A DNA stretch of 64,000 bases, from assembly GCA_900470285.1 (NCBI GenBank), contig UCAG01000001.1:310001-374000 (forward strand). The letters are read 5' to 3'. Source of the stretch: Hyphomicrobiales bacterium. Lineage in GTDB: Bacteria; Pseudomonadota; Alphaproteobacteria; Rhizobiales; Rhizobiaceae. How positions within the stretch are numbered: position 1 is the stretch's first letter; every line of letters begins with the position of its first letter. The translations under genes and the position numbers were made by a program. The notes beneath the pieces are model-generated. The model saw only the letters and a program-made list of their open reading frames with translations. It had not been told where the DNA came from and did no database searches. Shown here in pieces: positions 16,360 through 25,504 of the stretch.

Positions 16360-17592
16360 TCAATGTCCGCCGAGTACCAGTACCTGCACAGGCATCATAA
16401 TCGCCTGAATGCGCAGGATAACGGCATGAACAAGGCCTGTGGCATCCACCGCATGCAGGAATGCCGAACGCAATGGCCCTGCCGTGCCCGCCGCCAGCTC
16501 TTCATGATTGCTGGTATAGGCATTGGCAATACAATTACTACCCGGAGGCACATTACCGAAACCGTTTTCATAAAGAGGTTCCAGCGTCGCGGTAATCGTA
16601 CCGGGACGGCTCAGTTGCTGCACATCGACCAGCTGGTCGCTGGCACGCACCTGCCCGCCCGCGATCACATCCTGAACCTCTGTCACTACCATCGGCACAA
16701 CTGTGAAAGGCTGGCCGATACAAGTGACTTCTGCAATCATACCGGTTTTGATAACCTGTGTCTCAATCTGGTTGAAACCGGCAACCAGCCTGCCCCGTCC
16801 GGCATCGTCAGGCACCAGAACACCTGCAGGGCGCAGCAGCGGATTAACCACCTCACCTGCCCGTAATGTGAACTGCTGGACAGTACCGGAGACACCGGCG
16901 CGCACAGTGGTTTTATCCAGCTGCACCCGCGCTTCTTCCAATGCTGCCTCTGCGCTGGCTTTTTGCGCAGGCAGTAAAGTGCTGATCTTGGTCTGTAATG
17001 TCTGCTTTCTTGCGATTGCCTCAGCCAGTGCGCCTTTGCGACCTTCAAGATTGGATGTCAGGCGGTCAATCTCACGCTGGGCAACAACATTCGGATTGCG
17101 GCGCTGCAATTCAGTCTGTGAGTTGAGATCAATCTGCGCCTGCAAATAGGCAGCCTCAACTGACTGTATCGCACCATCTGTTGCAGCAATCTCAGACTTT
17201 GCCACCTCAGCTTCTGCCTGCACTTCAACAATACGTTGCTCTGCTGTTTTCATTGCAGCTTCCTGCTTGCTGCCGTCTAAGCGGAACAACGGATCACCGG
17301 CTTTCACTTTCTGAAAGCGTGTCACATAGACCTCTTCAACCCGCCCCGGAATTTCCGGCAGGATTGTTACTGTGCGATAGGCGGCGGTCACATTGGATGT
17401 GGAAGGATGATAATAAAAGATCATCGTAATCAGCGAGATTGTCAGAATAAGACAGGCCGTGATCCCCCAGCGCAGTTCAAACCACACGGAATAAAGCGTG
17501 ATGTGGTGACCGATAAGTTTACCCTGACCATAACGCCGGAACAGATAATCCGGCAGAATAGTGACCATTGAACAGAGAAGAAATTCCAACAT
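16360..17592 (-). CDS. HlyD-family secretion/efflux adaptor
   Basis: A 410-residue periplasmic adaptor anchored by one membrane helix (about residues 46-60, LILTISLITMIFYY). The biotinyl-lipoyl half-domain appears at about 76-110 (EIPGRVEEVYVTRFQKVKAGDPLF). A long alpha-hairpin follows (about 110-225, repeated Glu/Ala/Gln heptads), then the second lipoyl half and beta-barrel (VRAGVSGTVQQFTLRAGEVV). It resembles YibH/EmrA-like proteins with a very hydrophobic N-terminus (DYLFRRYGQGK). It is translated from a TAATG overlap with the small membrane protein upstream. No transporter or outer-membrane channel is adjacent, so what it exports is unknown. Confidence 0.8.
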   Translation of the reverse strand: MLEFLLCSMVTILPDYLFRRYGQGKLIGHHITLYSVWFELRWGITACLILTISLITMIFYYHPSTSNVTAAYRTVTILPEIPGRVEEVYVTRFQKVKAGDPLFRLDGSKQEAAMKTAEQRIVEVQAEAEVAKSEIAATDGAIQSVEAAYLQAQIDLNSQTELQRRNPNVVAQREIDRLTSNLEGRKGALAEAIARKQTLQTKISTLLPAQKASAEAALEEARVQLDKTTVRAGVSGTVQQFTLRAGEVVNPLLRPAGVLVPDDAGRGRLVAGFNQIETQVIKTGMIAEVTCIGQPFTVVPMVVTEVQDVIAGGQVRASDQLVDVQQLSRPGTITATLEPLYENGFGNVPPGSNCIANAYTSNHEELAAGTAGPLRSAFLHAVDATGLVHAVILRIQAIMMPVQVLVLGGH

Positions 17593-18110
17593 TATTGCTT
17601 CTCCCCGCTCGGATCCGGATTATGTGATGAATTCCCGTCTTGCGCTGCCTGCGGCTGCGCAGTTTCTGCTGGCTTAGCGACTGTTTCCGCTACAGGAGCA
17701 GGCATTGGCGAAGCAGACTGTTGCGCGGCCGGTGCTGACGCAGGCGGATAGTTTTGCGGCACATAAGTACTGCGCGCAATCCTGTTCAGTGACTTGGCCA
17801 TTGAGGTTACCGGCGTAATAAAATTCGGCAGCTCAATCATCGCCAGCAAGAGGGCAGCAATCCAGAAAAGCTGATTATGGGTAAAGAGCGCAATCAGCGC
17901 CAGAACCGCAACAACCTGCAACTGAACCTTATTGGTACGATGTGCCATTTGCTCCGGCAAAGCATGAAGCCGGAGATAAAGAGTACCAACGGCAAAGATC
18001 ATGCAAATGAGAAAAACAATGACGAAATTAAACAAAATATCGGTCTGTCCCGGTGCCGTTATGAATGCGGGTACATGATCAATGGCTATGGGGTGTTTAC
18101 TCACATCCAT
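17592..18110 (-). CDS. Inner-membrane protein paired with the adaptor
   Basis: 172 residues. Membrane segments lie at about 24-48 (ILFNFVIVFLICMIFAVGTLYL) and 64-95 (LQVVAVLALIALFTHNQLFWIAALLL). A Pro/Ala/Gln-rich low-complexity tail from about 118 to the end probably lies in solution. Small YiaW-like (DUF3302) membrane proteins commonly precede YibH/YiaV-type adaptors; this one has that position and layout, but the family match is a guess. AGGAG is 12 bases before the ATG. It is the first gene of a two-gene operon whose second start overlaps its stop by one base. Confidence 0.7.
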   Translation of the reverse strand: MDVSKHPIAIDHVPAFITAPGQTDILFNFVIVFLICMIFAVGTLYLRLHALPEQMAHRTNKVQLQVVAVLALIALFTHNQLFWIAALLLAMIELPNFITPVTSMAKSLNRIARSTYVPQNYPPASAPAAQQSASPMPAPVAETVAKPAETAQPQAAQDGNSSHNPDPSGEKQ

Positions 18111-18461
18111 AATTTGCCTGTCTCCTGATCTGAAGATTAAGTTTCAGTGATAAAATACACTCAGCGAAAAACAGGCCGCACTTCCTGTGCAAACAAGGCC
18201 AAAAAATGTTGGTTTCAGTGCCATATCAAGGCGTATATGTGTAAAACGGCATTAACGGCTGCTGATAACGCTAAGTTGAAAAATTCAATGCGTCCTCATC
18301 ATAAGTGCAGCAATATTTTATCAGAATTTTATAATATACAAAACAATATTGCTCTTCAGTGAAACTCTCTGCCTCATATTCCGGCAATGAGATGATTCCG
18401 GCCTTCAATGTGCCTTATCAAAGCCCTATGATGATCCTGATATTATCAGCATGAGATTCTT
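18111..18461. other. Divergent promoter region
   Basis: 351 bases between the divergent membrane-protein gene and tex. The sequence is AT-rich, with TTTATCAGAATTTTATAATAT near 18318-18338 as the most promoter-like part. No gene, repeat or strong hairpin was seen. Confidence 0.4.
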
Positions 18462-20771
18462 ATGACAGACATTACCAGACGGATTGCCGCGATCATTGCC
18501 GGTGAAATCAATGCGAGACCGGAACAAGCCATAGCGGCAATAGGCCTGCTTGATGAAGGCTCGACTGTGCCATTCGTCGCGCGTTACCGTAAAGAAGTCA
18601 CCGGTGGTCTTGATGACACGCAATTGCGCAACCTGTCCGAACGTCTGACCTATTTGCGCGAGTTAGAAGCACGCCGCAGTTCCATTCTGGACTCCATCCG
18701 CACACAGGAAAAGCTCACACCGGAGCTTGAACTGAAAATCGCGGGTGTCAGCACCAAAGCTGAACTTGAAGATATCTACCTGCCATATAAACCAAAGCGC
18801 CGTACCCGTGCGGAAATCGCCCGTGAGCGTGGCCTTGGTGCACTGGCGCAGGCTATTCTCGATAACCGCGCTGCGGTACCTGCCGAATTGGCGACCGCCT
18901 ATATCACGCCGGATGTGGCCGATGTAAAAGCCGCCCTTGAAGGTGCGCGCGATATTATTGCTGAAGGTATCACCGAAAATGCCGATCTGCTTGGTCGCCT
19001 GCGCAGCTACATGAAGGACAATGCGGTCCTGCAGTCTCGTGTCGTTGCCGGAAAAGAGACTGAAGGCGCAAAATTCTCCGATTATTTTGCCCATAGCGAA
19101 CAGTGGAATAAGGTTGCTGGTCACCGTGCGCTTGCCATGTTGCGCGGCCGTAATGAAGATTTCCTGACGCTGGACATTGTTGTCGACCAGCAGAACACTT
19201 CACCGGTCAAGCCGGTCGAGCGTATGATCGCCCATAGCTATCAGGTCGGCGGCACGCTGGCCGGTGACAAATGGCTGATGGAAGTGATCGGCTGGACATG
19301 GCGTGTGAAACTCTCGTTGTCCCTCTCCCTCGATCTGATGCGCGATCTGCGCGAGCGTGCGGAAGAAGAAGCGATCAATGTTTTCGCCCGCAATCTGAAA
19401 GACCTGCTGCTGGCAGCCCCTGCCGGTTCCCGTGCTACCATGGGGCTTGATCCGGGCATCCGTACCGGCGTTAAAGTGGCGATCGTTGACGGCACCGGCA
19501 AGCTGCTGGACACTGTAACGGTTTATCCGTTCCAGCCTCGCAATGATCTGCGTGGTGCACAGGCTGAAATCGCCTCGCTGATCCGCAAGCATAAAGTAGA
19601 GCTGATCGCTATCGGCAACGGCACCGCAAGCCGTGAAACCGAGCGTATGGTTGCCGACCTGCTCACTGACATGCCCGCGCCGAAACCGCTTAAAGTGATC
19701 GTTTCAGAAGCCGGTGCATCGGTTTACTCAGCCTCGGAAACAGCCGCAGCAGAATTTCCGCAGCTCGATGTGTCATTGCGCGGCGCGGTTTCTATCGCCC
19801 GTCGCCTGCAAGACCCGCTTGCAGAACTGGTGAAGATCGAGCCAAAATCTATCGGCGTTGGTCAGTATCAGCATGATGTGGATCAGGCACGCCTTGCCCA
19901 TATGCTGAATGCGGTTGTGGAAGATGCGGTGAATGCGGTTGGTGTTGATCTCAATACGGCTTCCGCATCATTGCTTGCCCGTGTATCCGGCCTTGGCACA
20001 TCGCTTGCCGAAGCCGTTGTTGCGCATCGCAATGAAAACGGCCCGTTCAAGAAGCGTAAAGACCTGCTCAAAGTCGCGCGTCTCGGCAACCGTACCTTTG
20101 AACAGGCAGCAGGCTTCCTGCGTATCCCGAATGGTGCCGAGCCGCTTGATGCCTCATCCGTGCACCCTGAAGCCTATGGCGTGGCTGCTAAAATCGTTGC
20201 CGCCTGCGGCCGTGATGTGCGCTCGCTGATGGGCGACGCCAGTGCTTTGCGTGCGCTTGATCCGAAGCTCTTTGTCGATGAGCGCTTTGGCCTGCCAACG
20301 GTCAAAGACATTTTGTCGGAGTTGGAAAAGCCGGGACGCGATCCGCGTCCGGAATTCAAAACTGCCACCTTTGCCGATGGCATTGACGATATCAAAGACC
20401 TCAAGCCCGGCATGTTGCTGGAAGGCACCGTGACTAATGTTGCCGCCTTTGGTGCCTTTGTTGATATCGGCGTGCATCAGGATGGTCTGGTGCATGTGTC
20501 CCAGCTTGCCGATAAGTTCGTCAAGGACCCGCATGAAGTGGTGAAAGCCGGTGATGTGGTCAAAGTACGTGTGACAGAAGTGGACGTACCGCGCAAACGT
20601 ATCGGCCTGACCATGCGCAAAGACGGCGGCGGTGAAGCTGCTCCGAAGCCTATGGGTGAGCGCGGGCAGCGTCCGGCACAGAAACATTTCACAGCCAAGC
20701 CGCAGGAAAAGCCTGCTGAAGCACAGGGCGGTTTTGGCGCAGCGCTGCTGGAAGCCATGAAACGCAAATAA
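18462..20771 (+). CDS. tex: Tex-family RNA-binding transcription accessory protein
   Basis: Cytoplasmic nucleic-acid-binding protein, 769 residues, related to eukaryotic Spt6. Domains in order: an N-terminal helical Tex region (1-320), a YqgF/RuvC-like domain (about 325-450, beginning [18 protein letters not shown]), helix-hairpin-helix repeats (about 490-560, [20 protein letters not shown] and [11 protein letters not shown]), and an S1 RNA-binding domain (about 648-716, [20 protein letters not shown]). The Lys/Pro/Gln-rich tail ends in EAMKRK. Tex proteins affect transcription and virulence gene expression in several bacteria. It starts at ATG 18462 with GAG nine bases ahead; a single-gene unit with a bidirectional terminator shared with surE. 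Confidence 0.96.
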   Translation: MTDITRRIAAIIAGEINARPEQAIAAIGLLDEGSTVPFVARYRKEVTGGLDDTQLRNLSERLTYLRELEARRSSILDSIRTQEKLTPELELKIAGVSTKAELEDIYLPYKPKRRTRAEIARERGLGALAQAILDNRAAVPAELATAYITPDVADVKAALEGARDIIAEGITENADLLGRLRSYMKDNAVLQSRVVAGKETEGAKFSDYFAHSEQWNKVAGHRALAMLRGRNEDFLTLDIVVDQQNTSPVKPVERMIAHSYQVGGTLAGDKWLMEVIGWTWRVKLSLSLSLDLMRDLRERAEEEAINVFARNLKDLLLAAPAGSRATMGLDPGIRTGVKVAIVDGTGKLLDTVTVYPFQPRNDLRGAQAEIASLIRKHKVELIAIGNGTASRETERMVADLLTDMPAPKPLKVIVSEAGASVYSASETAAAEFPQLDVSLRGAVSIARRLQDPLAELVKIEPKSIGVGQYQHDVDQARLAHMLNAVVEDAVNAVGVDLNTASASLLARVSGLGTSLAEAVVAHRNENGPFKKRKDLLKVARLGNRTFEQAAGFLRIPNGAEPLDASSVHPEAYGVAAKIVAACGRDVRSLMGDASALRALDPKLFVDERFGLPTVKDILSELEKPGRDPRPEFKTATFADGIDDIKDLKPGMLLEGTVTNVAAFGAFVDIGVHQDGLVHVSQLADKFVKDPHEVVKAGDVVKVRVTEVDVPRKRIGLTMRKDGGGEAAPKPMGERGQRPAQKHFTAKPQEKPAEAQGGFGAALLEAMKRK

Positions 20772-20780
20772 TAAAAATAA

Positions 20781-20806
20781 AAAAGCCGCTCAATTGAGCG
20801 GCTTTT
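20781..20806. terminator. Bidirectional terminator between tex and surE
   Basis: A perfect stem, AAAAGCCGCTC with GAGCGGCTTTT, and an AATT centre, with runs of A before and T after. It serves tex on the plus strand and the end of the importer-surE operon on the minus strand. Confidence 0.9.
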
Positions 20807-20831
20807 TTCATATCTGAATCAAAAGACGAAT

Positions 20832-21575
20832 TTATCTGTCTAAGAATTTGATAAGACTCTCATTTAGCTCCGTCTCACCAAACCAGTTGAGCCGGTTGAT
20901 GCAGATAAATCCGCGATCAATCAGATCATTATCATCGCCTTGCAACGATGAATGCGGACGTCCGCGCGGCACCATCAGCACCGTCTGATCGCCATCTGTA
21001 CTGACTACCTCAGACGATGATGCAATCTTGTCCCGACCAATGCGCGGCTGAGCAATTGGCGCAGGCAAACTATGCGGGAGATTGATACTCAGCCAGTGCC
21101 CTTCACGCTGCCAGTCGGCACACTGCGCTATCAAGTTGCGCAGTAATTGCACCAGCGCAGTCAGATCGTCTTCGCCACGGCGCGGCTGTTTGACCTGTGA
21201 GAAACCGATGGCCGTAATACCCCAGAATGTTGCCTCACGAGCAATACCGAGCGTACCGGAATAAGCCAGATCTTCGGCTACATTGCGCCCGTCATTAATC
21301 CCTGCCAGCACCAGATCGGGCTTGGCCTGATCTTTGAAAATCCAAGTCATTGCTGACACAACACAGTCCGCAGGCGTACCGGAACAGGAGTAACGCTGCT
21401 CCCCACGCTTCACCATTGTCAGCGGTTTGCCGATAGTGATGGATGCCCCCGCAGCCGTACGCTTACCATCCGGTGCCACCACCCACACATCATCACTCAA
21501 TGTCCGTGCAGCACGTTCCAGAAAAGCCAGACCTTCGGCATCAATACCGTCATCATTGCAAAGCAAAATACGCAT
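20832..21575 (-). CDS. surE: 5'/3'-nucleotidase SurE
   Basis: Metal-dependent phosphatase acting on nucleoside 5'- and 3'-monophosphates and, in some species, polyphosphate; 247 residues. The N-terminal metal site MRILLCNDDGID supplies D8 and D9. The conserved GKRTAAGASIT follows at about 37, CSGTPADCV at 64-72, then LAGINDGRN with the Asn ligand near 95 and YSGTLGIAREA. The usual NxGxD is here DGRNVAED, a small departure. It is the last gene of a five-gene operon and starts in a TGATG overlap with the hydrolase gene. In most Proteobacteria surE sits with pcm or serS, so this linkage to an ABC importer is unusual. Confidence 0.93.
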   Translation of the reverse strand: MRILLCNDDGIDAEGLAFLERAARTLSDDVWVVAPDGKRTAAGASITIGKPLTMVKRGEQRYSCSGTPADCVVSAMTWIFKDQAKPDLVLAGINDGRNVAEDLAYSGTLGIAREATFWGITAIGFSQVKQPRRGEDDLTALVQLLRNLIAQCADWQREGHWLSINLPHSLPAPIAQPRIGRDKIASSSEVVSTDGDQTVLMVPRGRPHSSLQGDDNDLIDRGFICINRLNWFGETELNESLIKFLDR

Positions 21576-22735
21576 CAGGCTTCTCCCAACTCTATCATGT
21601 CACCGCTCTTCACATCCTGACGCACAACTGGGATATGCTCTGCCAGTTCGCGAAGCAATGCAGCGGAACAGGAATGACCGAGCATATCAGGCTTACCCGC
21701 CTGCTCCCACAGCGATACCATACCGCTCAAAGTCGGATGGGTCGGCAGTCTTATCCAGTCAGCCAGTTCATCCCGCAGCATATCAAATGCCGGTGTATCT
21801 TCCGGCACGTGACCGGTCAGCAAAACCGGCCAGCCGGTGCGCAACGCACGGGTCATTGCATAGGCAGAAGGCCCTGCCTTTCCCATTGCATCGAATGTCA
21901 GCAGAGGGCAGCGCGGCAGCGCCTGATCCTCCCGCCAGTCCTGTGCATTATGCAGCAATTGCTTCAATCGTCCCGCCACACCATCCCGCAAGGCACCAGA
22001 CGCTGCAATCTGCTCAGCCAGTGCAGCACGCATATCCGCATGAATGGCAAAATTAACCGGCATCAGCGCCATCAGTTCCAGCGAGCGGCCAGAGAGTGGT
22101 GTCGGCAACAGACAACCGTCACGGTTCTGCAAAATCCATTCGCGGATTTGCTGTGCCCGTGTGTCCCCCGAAACTGTATCAGCACCATAAGAGGCATCCA
22201 GCAACAACAGATCGCATTGCGGAAATGCATCCATTTCCAGCACCGGACTATCCGGTACCACATCCCCGCTATAGAGCACCTTGTGCCCTTCGGCCTCGAC
22301 ACAGAACCACACGCCACCAGCCACATGACCGGAACGACCGGTGGTAATCTCTGCATCACCAATGGTCAGCACATCCCCTGCCTTAAACAGTTCAATACGC
22401 TCATGCGGAAATGCAACATTCTCGAGATGTTGTTGCTCGGCATAATTCTTCAGGGTTTGAGCTGTTTCCGCCAAAGTCTCCGCAGCCATCAGGATACGCC
22501 CCTGAAAGCCCTGCTCCAGCAACCACAACAAACCGCCGACATGATCCTCATGGGCATGGGAGATCAGCACAGCATCAAGTGCGGCAATCTCATCGGCCTC
22601 AATCAGCGGATAATAATCGCGCCCACTGGCTCCGACTTTAATGCCGATATCAAACAGCAGCTTGGTTTTAGTCGTGCTGATGCCAACGCCTAGACGCCCT
22701 TTTTCAGCGAAACCACCATAGAGATTGATCTTCAT
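21575..22735 (-). CDS. Metallo-beta-lactamase-fold hydrolase, possibly nuclease
   Basis: 386 residues. The MBL core is plain: SHAHEDHVGG (about 59-68, the HxHxDH metal motif), GHVAGGVWF (about 135), and GDVVPDSPVL with the bridging Asp near 157. A long insertion (about 180-320) is followed by LLTGHVPEDTP and LPTHPTLSGMV, which recall the C-terminal motifs of beta-CASP nucleases (CPSF73/RNase J type). A nuclease or phosphodiesterase is therefore more likely than a beta-lactamase. The gene overlaps the upstream ABC ATPase by four bases and the downstream surE by one, so it is translationally coupled to both. Its substrate is unknown. Confidence 0.75.
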   Translation of the reverse strand: MKINLYGGFAEKGRLGVGISTTKTKLLFDIGIKVGASGRDYYPLIEADEIAALDAVLISHAHEDHVGGLLWLLEQGFQGRILMAAETLAETAQTLKNYAEQQHLENVAFPHERIELFKAGDVLTIGDAEITTGRSGHVAGGVWFCVEAEGHKVLYSGDVVPDSPVLEMDAFPQCDLLLLDASYGADTVSGDTRAQQIREWILQNRDGCLLPTPLSGRSLELMALMPVNFAIHADMRAALAEQIAASGALRDGVAGRLKQLLHNAQDWREDQALPRCPLLTFDAMGKAGPSAYAMTRALRTGWPVLLTGHVPEDTPAFDMLRDELADWIRLPTHPTLSGMVSLWEQAGKPDMLGHSCSAALLRELAEHIPVVRQDVKSGDMIELGEA

Positions 22736-23805
22736 GCTGCACCTGCTTCAGGGATTACCCAGCCTGACCGGATACGTAATTGCGCCACATCATCCGCTTT
22801 GAAATGCAGAGGATCCGGCAGATTGAAATGCAGGTTCAGTTCCGGTGCCTGTTCAGCAACGGCTTCAATCCGCGATGCACCGCCCTGATAGACCGAGCGT
22901 GTCACCCGCACGGCAAATCCGTCCTGTTTCACCAGTTCCAAATCATCCTCACGGATACAAATCTGTGCATCTTTGCGCACCACTTCATCCGCACGGCAAC
23001 GCAACCGCACCTGCTGCCCCAGCACCAAGGCCTCACAGGAACCACTGCCATTGACGCTCAAAATCTCCGCGGGCAGCACCATGCCCTGCGCAATAAAAGA
23101 CGCAACCATCGCATTGGCCGGTTCATTATAGAGCGTCTTCGGTGAAGCAAACTGCATCAGCCTGCCCTTGTCCATCACCGCAATACGGTCGGCCAGCGCC
23201 ATCGCTTCGGCCTGATCATGGGTGATATAAATAATCGTCGTGCCTGTGCGCTTATGGAAGCGCGCAAACTCATCTTCCATCGATGCGCGCAGATGCACAT
23301 CCAGATTGGCCAGCGGTTCGTCAAACAGCACGAGCGACGGCGCAGCCACCAAACACCGTGCCAATGCCACGCGCTGGCGCTGCCCGCCGGAAAGATTGGC
23401 CGGACGGCGATCCCCATAGCCTTGCAGATCAACCAGCTTCAGCGCTTCTTGCACACGGCGCTCGCGCTCGGCTTTTTCCACCTTGGCGATTTTCAGACTA
23501 TAGCCGACATTCTCGGAGACAGTCATATGCGGCCAGAGAGCATAGTTCTGGAATACGATACCGACACGGCGTTTTTCCGGCGGCACGAATTGGCCTTTGC
23601 CGGTCACCAGCTTGTCACCAACATAGATCACACCGTCATTCGCCTGTTCAAATCCGGCAATCATGCGTAGCAATGTCGTCTTGCCACAGCCGGAAGGCCC
23701 AAGCACCGCAATGAATTCACCATTGGCGATATCCAGAGACACATCGGTCAAAACTTTTGTGTCATTAAAGCTTTTGGAAAGCTGAGAGATAGTCAATCCC
23801 GCCAT
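22732..23805 (-). CDS. ABC importer ATPase, Fe(III)/phosphonate type
   Basis: 357 residues. The nucleotide-binding domain has Walker A GPSGCGKTT (35-43), Q-loop NYALWPH, signature LSGGQRQRVALAR (about 137) and Walker B LVLFDEPLANLD, with the switch His in YITHDQAEA. The C-terminal part (about 240-355) is a TOBE-like regulatory domain. The family (FbpC/PotA/PhnT group) powers uptake of ferric iron, polyamines, phosphonates or sugar phosphates, so the substrate cannot be read from this subunit. It overlaps the permease gene by 13 bases. Confidence 0.88.
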   Translation of the reverse strand: MAGLTISQLSKSFNDTKVLTDVSLDIANGEFIAVLGPSGCGKTTLLRMIAGFEQANDGVIYVGDKLVTGKGQFVPPEKRRVGIVFQNYALWPHMTVSENVGYSLKIAKVEKAERERRVQEALKLVDLQGYGDRRPANLSGGQRQRVALARCLVAAPSLVLFDEPLANLDVHLRASMEDEFARFHKRTGTTIIYITHDQAEAMALADRIAVMDKGRLMQFASPKTLYNEPANAMVASFIAQGMVLPAEILSVNGSGSCEALVLGQQVRLRCRADEVVRKDAQICIREDDLELVKQDGFAVRVTRSVYQGGASRIEAVAEQAPELNLHFNLPDPLHFKADDVAQLRIRSGWVIPEAGAA

Positions 23806-25493
23806 GGCAGAACTCCGTCAGGCAGATATCTGGCGAACATATTGGTCACCAGCATCAGTAAGAATGTAATCAACACGACCAGCACAGAAACTGCCGCCGC
23901 ATAGGGTGAATCGCCACCCTGCTCAAAAGAGAAAATCACCACGCCCAGCGTTTCCGACCCTGATGACCATAATAGCGCAGAAACTGTCAGCTCCGAAAAA
24001 GCGGTCATGAAAATCAGCACACCGCCAGCCAATGTTGCCGGTGCCACCAGCGGAAACACGATAGTGCGCAGCCGTGTCAGCAGCCCTGCGCCTGCCACCT
24101 GCGCCGCCTCTTCCAGAGCACGGTCAATCTGATGCAGTCCGGTAATGGTCGGACGCAATGCCAGCACCAGAAACCGTGCCAGATAGGCGTAGAGAATGAT
24201 CCAGATCGTATTATAGAGATGCAGTCCGACAACCGGCAAAGGCTTGAGGAACATCAGCAATGCCGCAATCGACAATACCACACCCGGCAGAGCATAGGGT
24301 AATTCGGCGGCGAGATTGAGCAAGCGTGTCCACCAGCGCGACCGCCATGTGATGAGATAACCGAGCGGCACCGCCACCAGCACCGCAAAACCGGCAGCAG
24401 CCAGCGACAGCGTGAAAGAATTGAACAGCGCACGGCGAGCCCCTGCATGGTCAAGCAGCACGAATTTCAGATTATCCAGTGTGGCCGTCTGCCAGCTTAA
24501 TGGAATACCGAAAGCAGGCACCAATGCGGTGAGCAACAGGCCGAACATCGGCAATACCAGCACCACAGCAACCAACAGCCAGCAGGCGATCTCAACAGTC
24601 AGGCGCCATGAGCCAAGTTCAAAAGGCGCGGCAGGCAGTGAGGTTGATGCAATGCGATAATCGCGGCGGCGTGCCATATAATCCTGACAGAGAATACCCG
24701 CCATTGCGATCACACCAATCAGTAGCGACAGCACAGCAACTTCCGACAATACAGACGGGCCACCACCAGCGAGTTTCTGATAAATCAGGGTCGGCAGCAC
24801 CAGCACATTAGCCGGAATGCCCAAGAAAGCAGGAATACCGAAATTGCCCACACAGGACACGAAAGCCAGTGCAGAGGCACCAATCACCGATGGTGTCATC
24901 AGCGGCACAATGATTGTGCGTGTTACCTGCCATTTGCTGGCACCGCTACTCAACGCGGCTTCCACCAGCTCGCGCGGCAATTTACGCAAACCGGCGCGTA
25001 CAATCAGGAATACCAGCGGCGCATATTGAATGCCGAGCAGAACAATAATGCCGGTGGTCGAATAGAGCGGATTACGGCTGCCAAGCTCCGGCGCCATGCC
25101 GATCATTTTAAGAAAAGGGCTCGCAGGGCCAAAGAGTTGCAGCCATGCCAGCGCTGTCACCTGCGGCGCAATTAGCAACGGCACCACAAACATCAGCACG
25201 AACACGCCGCGTCCACGAATATTAGTCAGGCTCACCAGCAGCGCCACGGCACTACCAAGAATGACAGCCGCAAGTGTACCGCCAAATCCGGTGATTAAAG
25301 AATTACGCGTGGCAACCCATGTGGAAGTTGAAGAAAGCGCTGAGCGCAATGCACTGTCAGAGAGCTGACCATTCGGCGCAATGATCTCGCTGGCCAGCCG
25401 CAGCATCGGCCACAGAGACAGCGTGAACACCACTGCCGCCACAAGAAAAATCAGAGCCGTATCCCGGCTCTGACCAAATATTTTGTCTGACAT
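23793..25493 (-). CDS. ABC importer permease, two-domain (FbpB-like)
   Basis: 566 residues with about 12 membrane helices in two homologous halves, each a binding-protein-dependent permease domain. The EAA-type loops are LVEAALSSGASKWQVTRTII (about 188) and LEEAAQVAGAGLLTRLRTIV (about 465). Fused permeases of this kind serve Fe(III), 2-aminoethylphosphonate and related transporters. The gene lies 11 bases after the binding-protein gene and overlaps the ATPase gene by 13 bases. It probably works with them as one inner-membrane importer. Confidence 0.88.
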   Translation of the reverse strand: MSDKIFGQSRDTALIFLVAAVVFTLSLWPMLRLASEIIAPNGQLSDSALRSALSSTSTWVATRNSLITGFGGTLAAVILGSAVALLVSLTNIRGRGVFVLMFVVPLLIAPQVTALAWLQLFGPASPFLKMIGMAPELGSRNPLYSTTGIIVLLGIQYAPLVFLIVRAGLRKLPRELVEAALSSGASKWQVTRTIIVPLMTPSVIGASALAFVSCVGNFGIPAFLGIPANVLVLPTLIYQKLAGGGPSVLSEVAVLSLLIGVIAMAGILCQDYMARRRDYRIASTSLPAAPFELGSWRLTVEIACWLLVAVVLVLPMFGLLLTALVPAFGIPLSWQTATLDNLKFVLLDHAGARRALFNSFTLSLAAAGFAVLVAVPLGYLITWRSRWWTRLLNLAAELPYALPGVVLSIAALLMFLKPLPVVGLHLYNTIWIILYAYLARFLVLALRPTITGLHQIDRALEEAAQVAGAGLLTRLRTIVFPLVAPATLAGGVLIFMTAFSELTVSALLWSSGSETLGVVIFSFEQGGDSPYAAAVSVLVVLITFLLMLVTNMFARYLPDGVLPWRD

Positions 25494-25504
25494 CCAATAA
25501 TGCC

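Noticed and set aside
18391-18410. Similarity between 18391 (GATTCCGGCCTTCAATG) and 49356 (AATTCCGGCCTTTAATG)
   Set aside because: About 15 matching bases with no symmetry or further copies; too short to call a repeat.
21443-22693. Plus-strand frame of 416 codons opposite the MBL hydrolase
   Set aside because: High His/Gln/Arg content and no motifs; the minus-strand gene shows the metal-binding HxHxDH motif.
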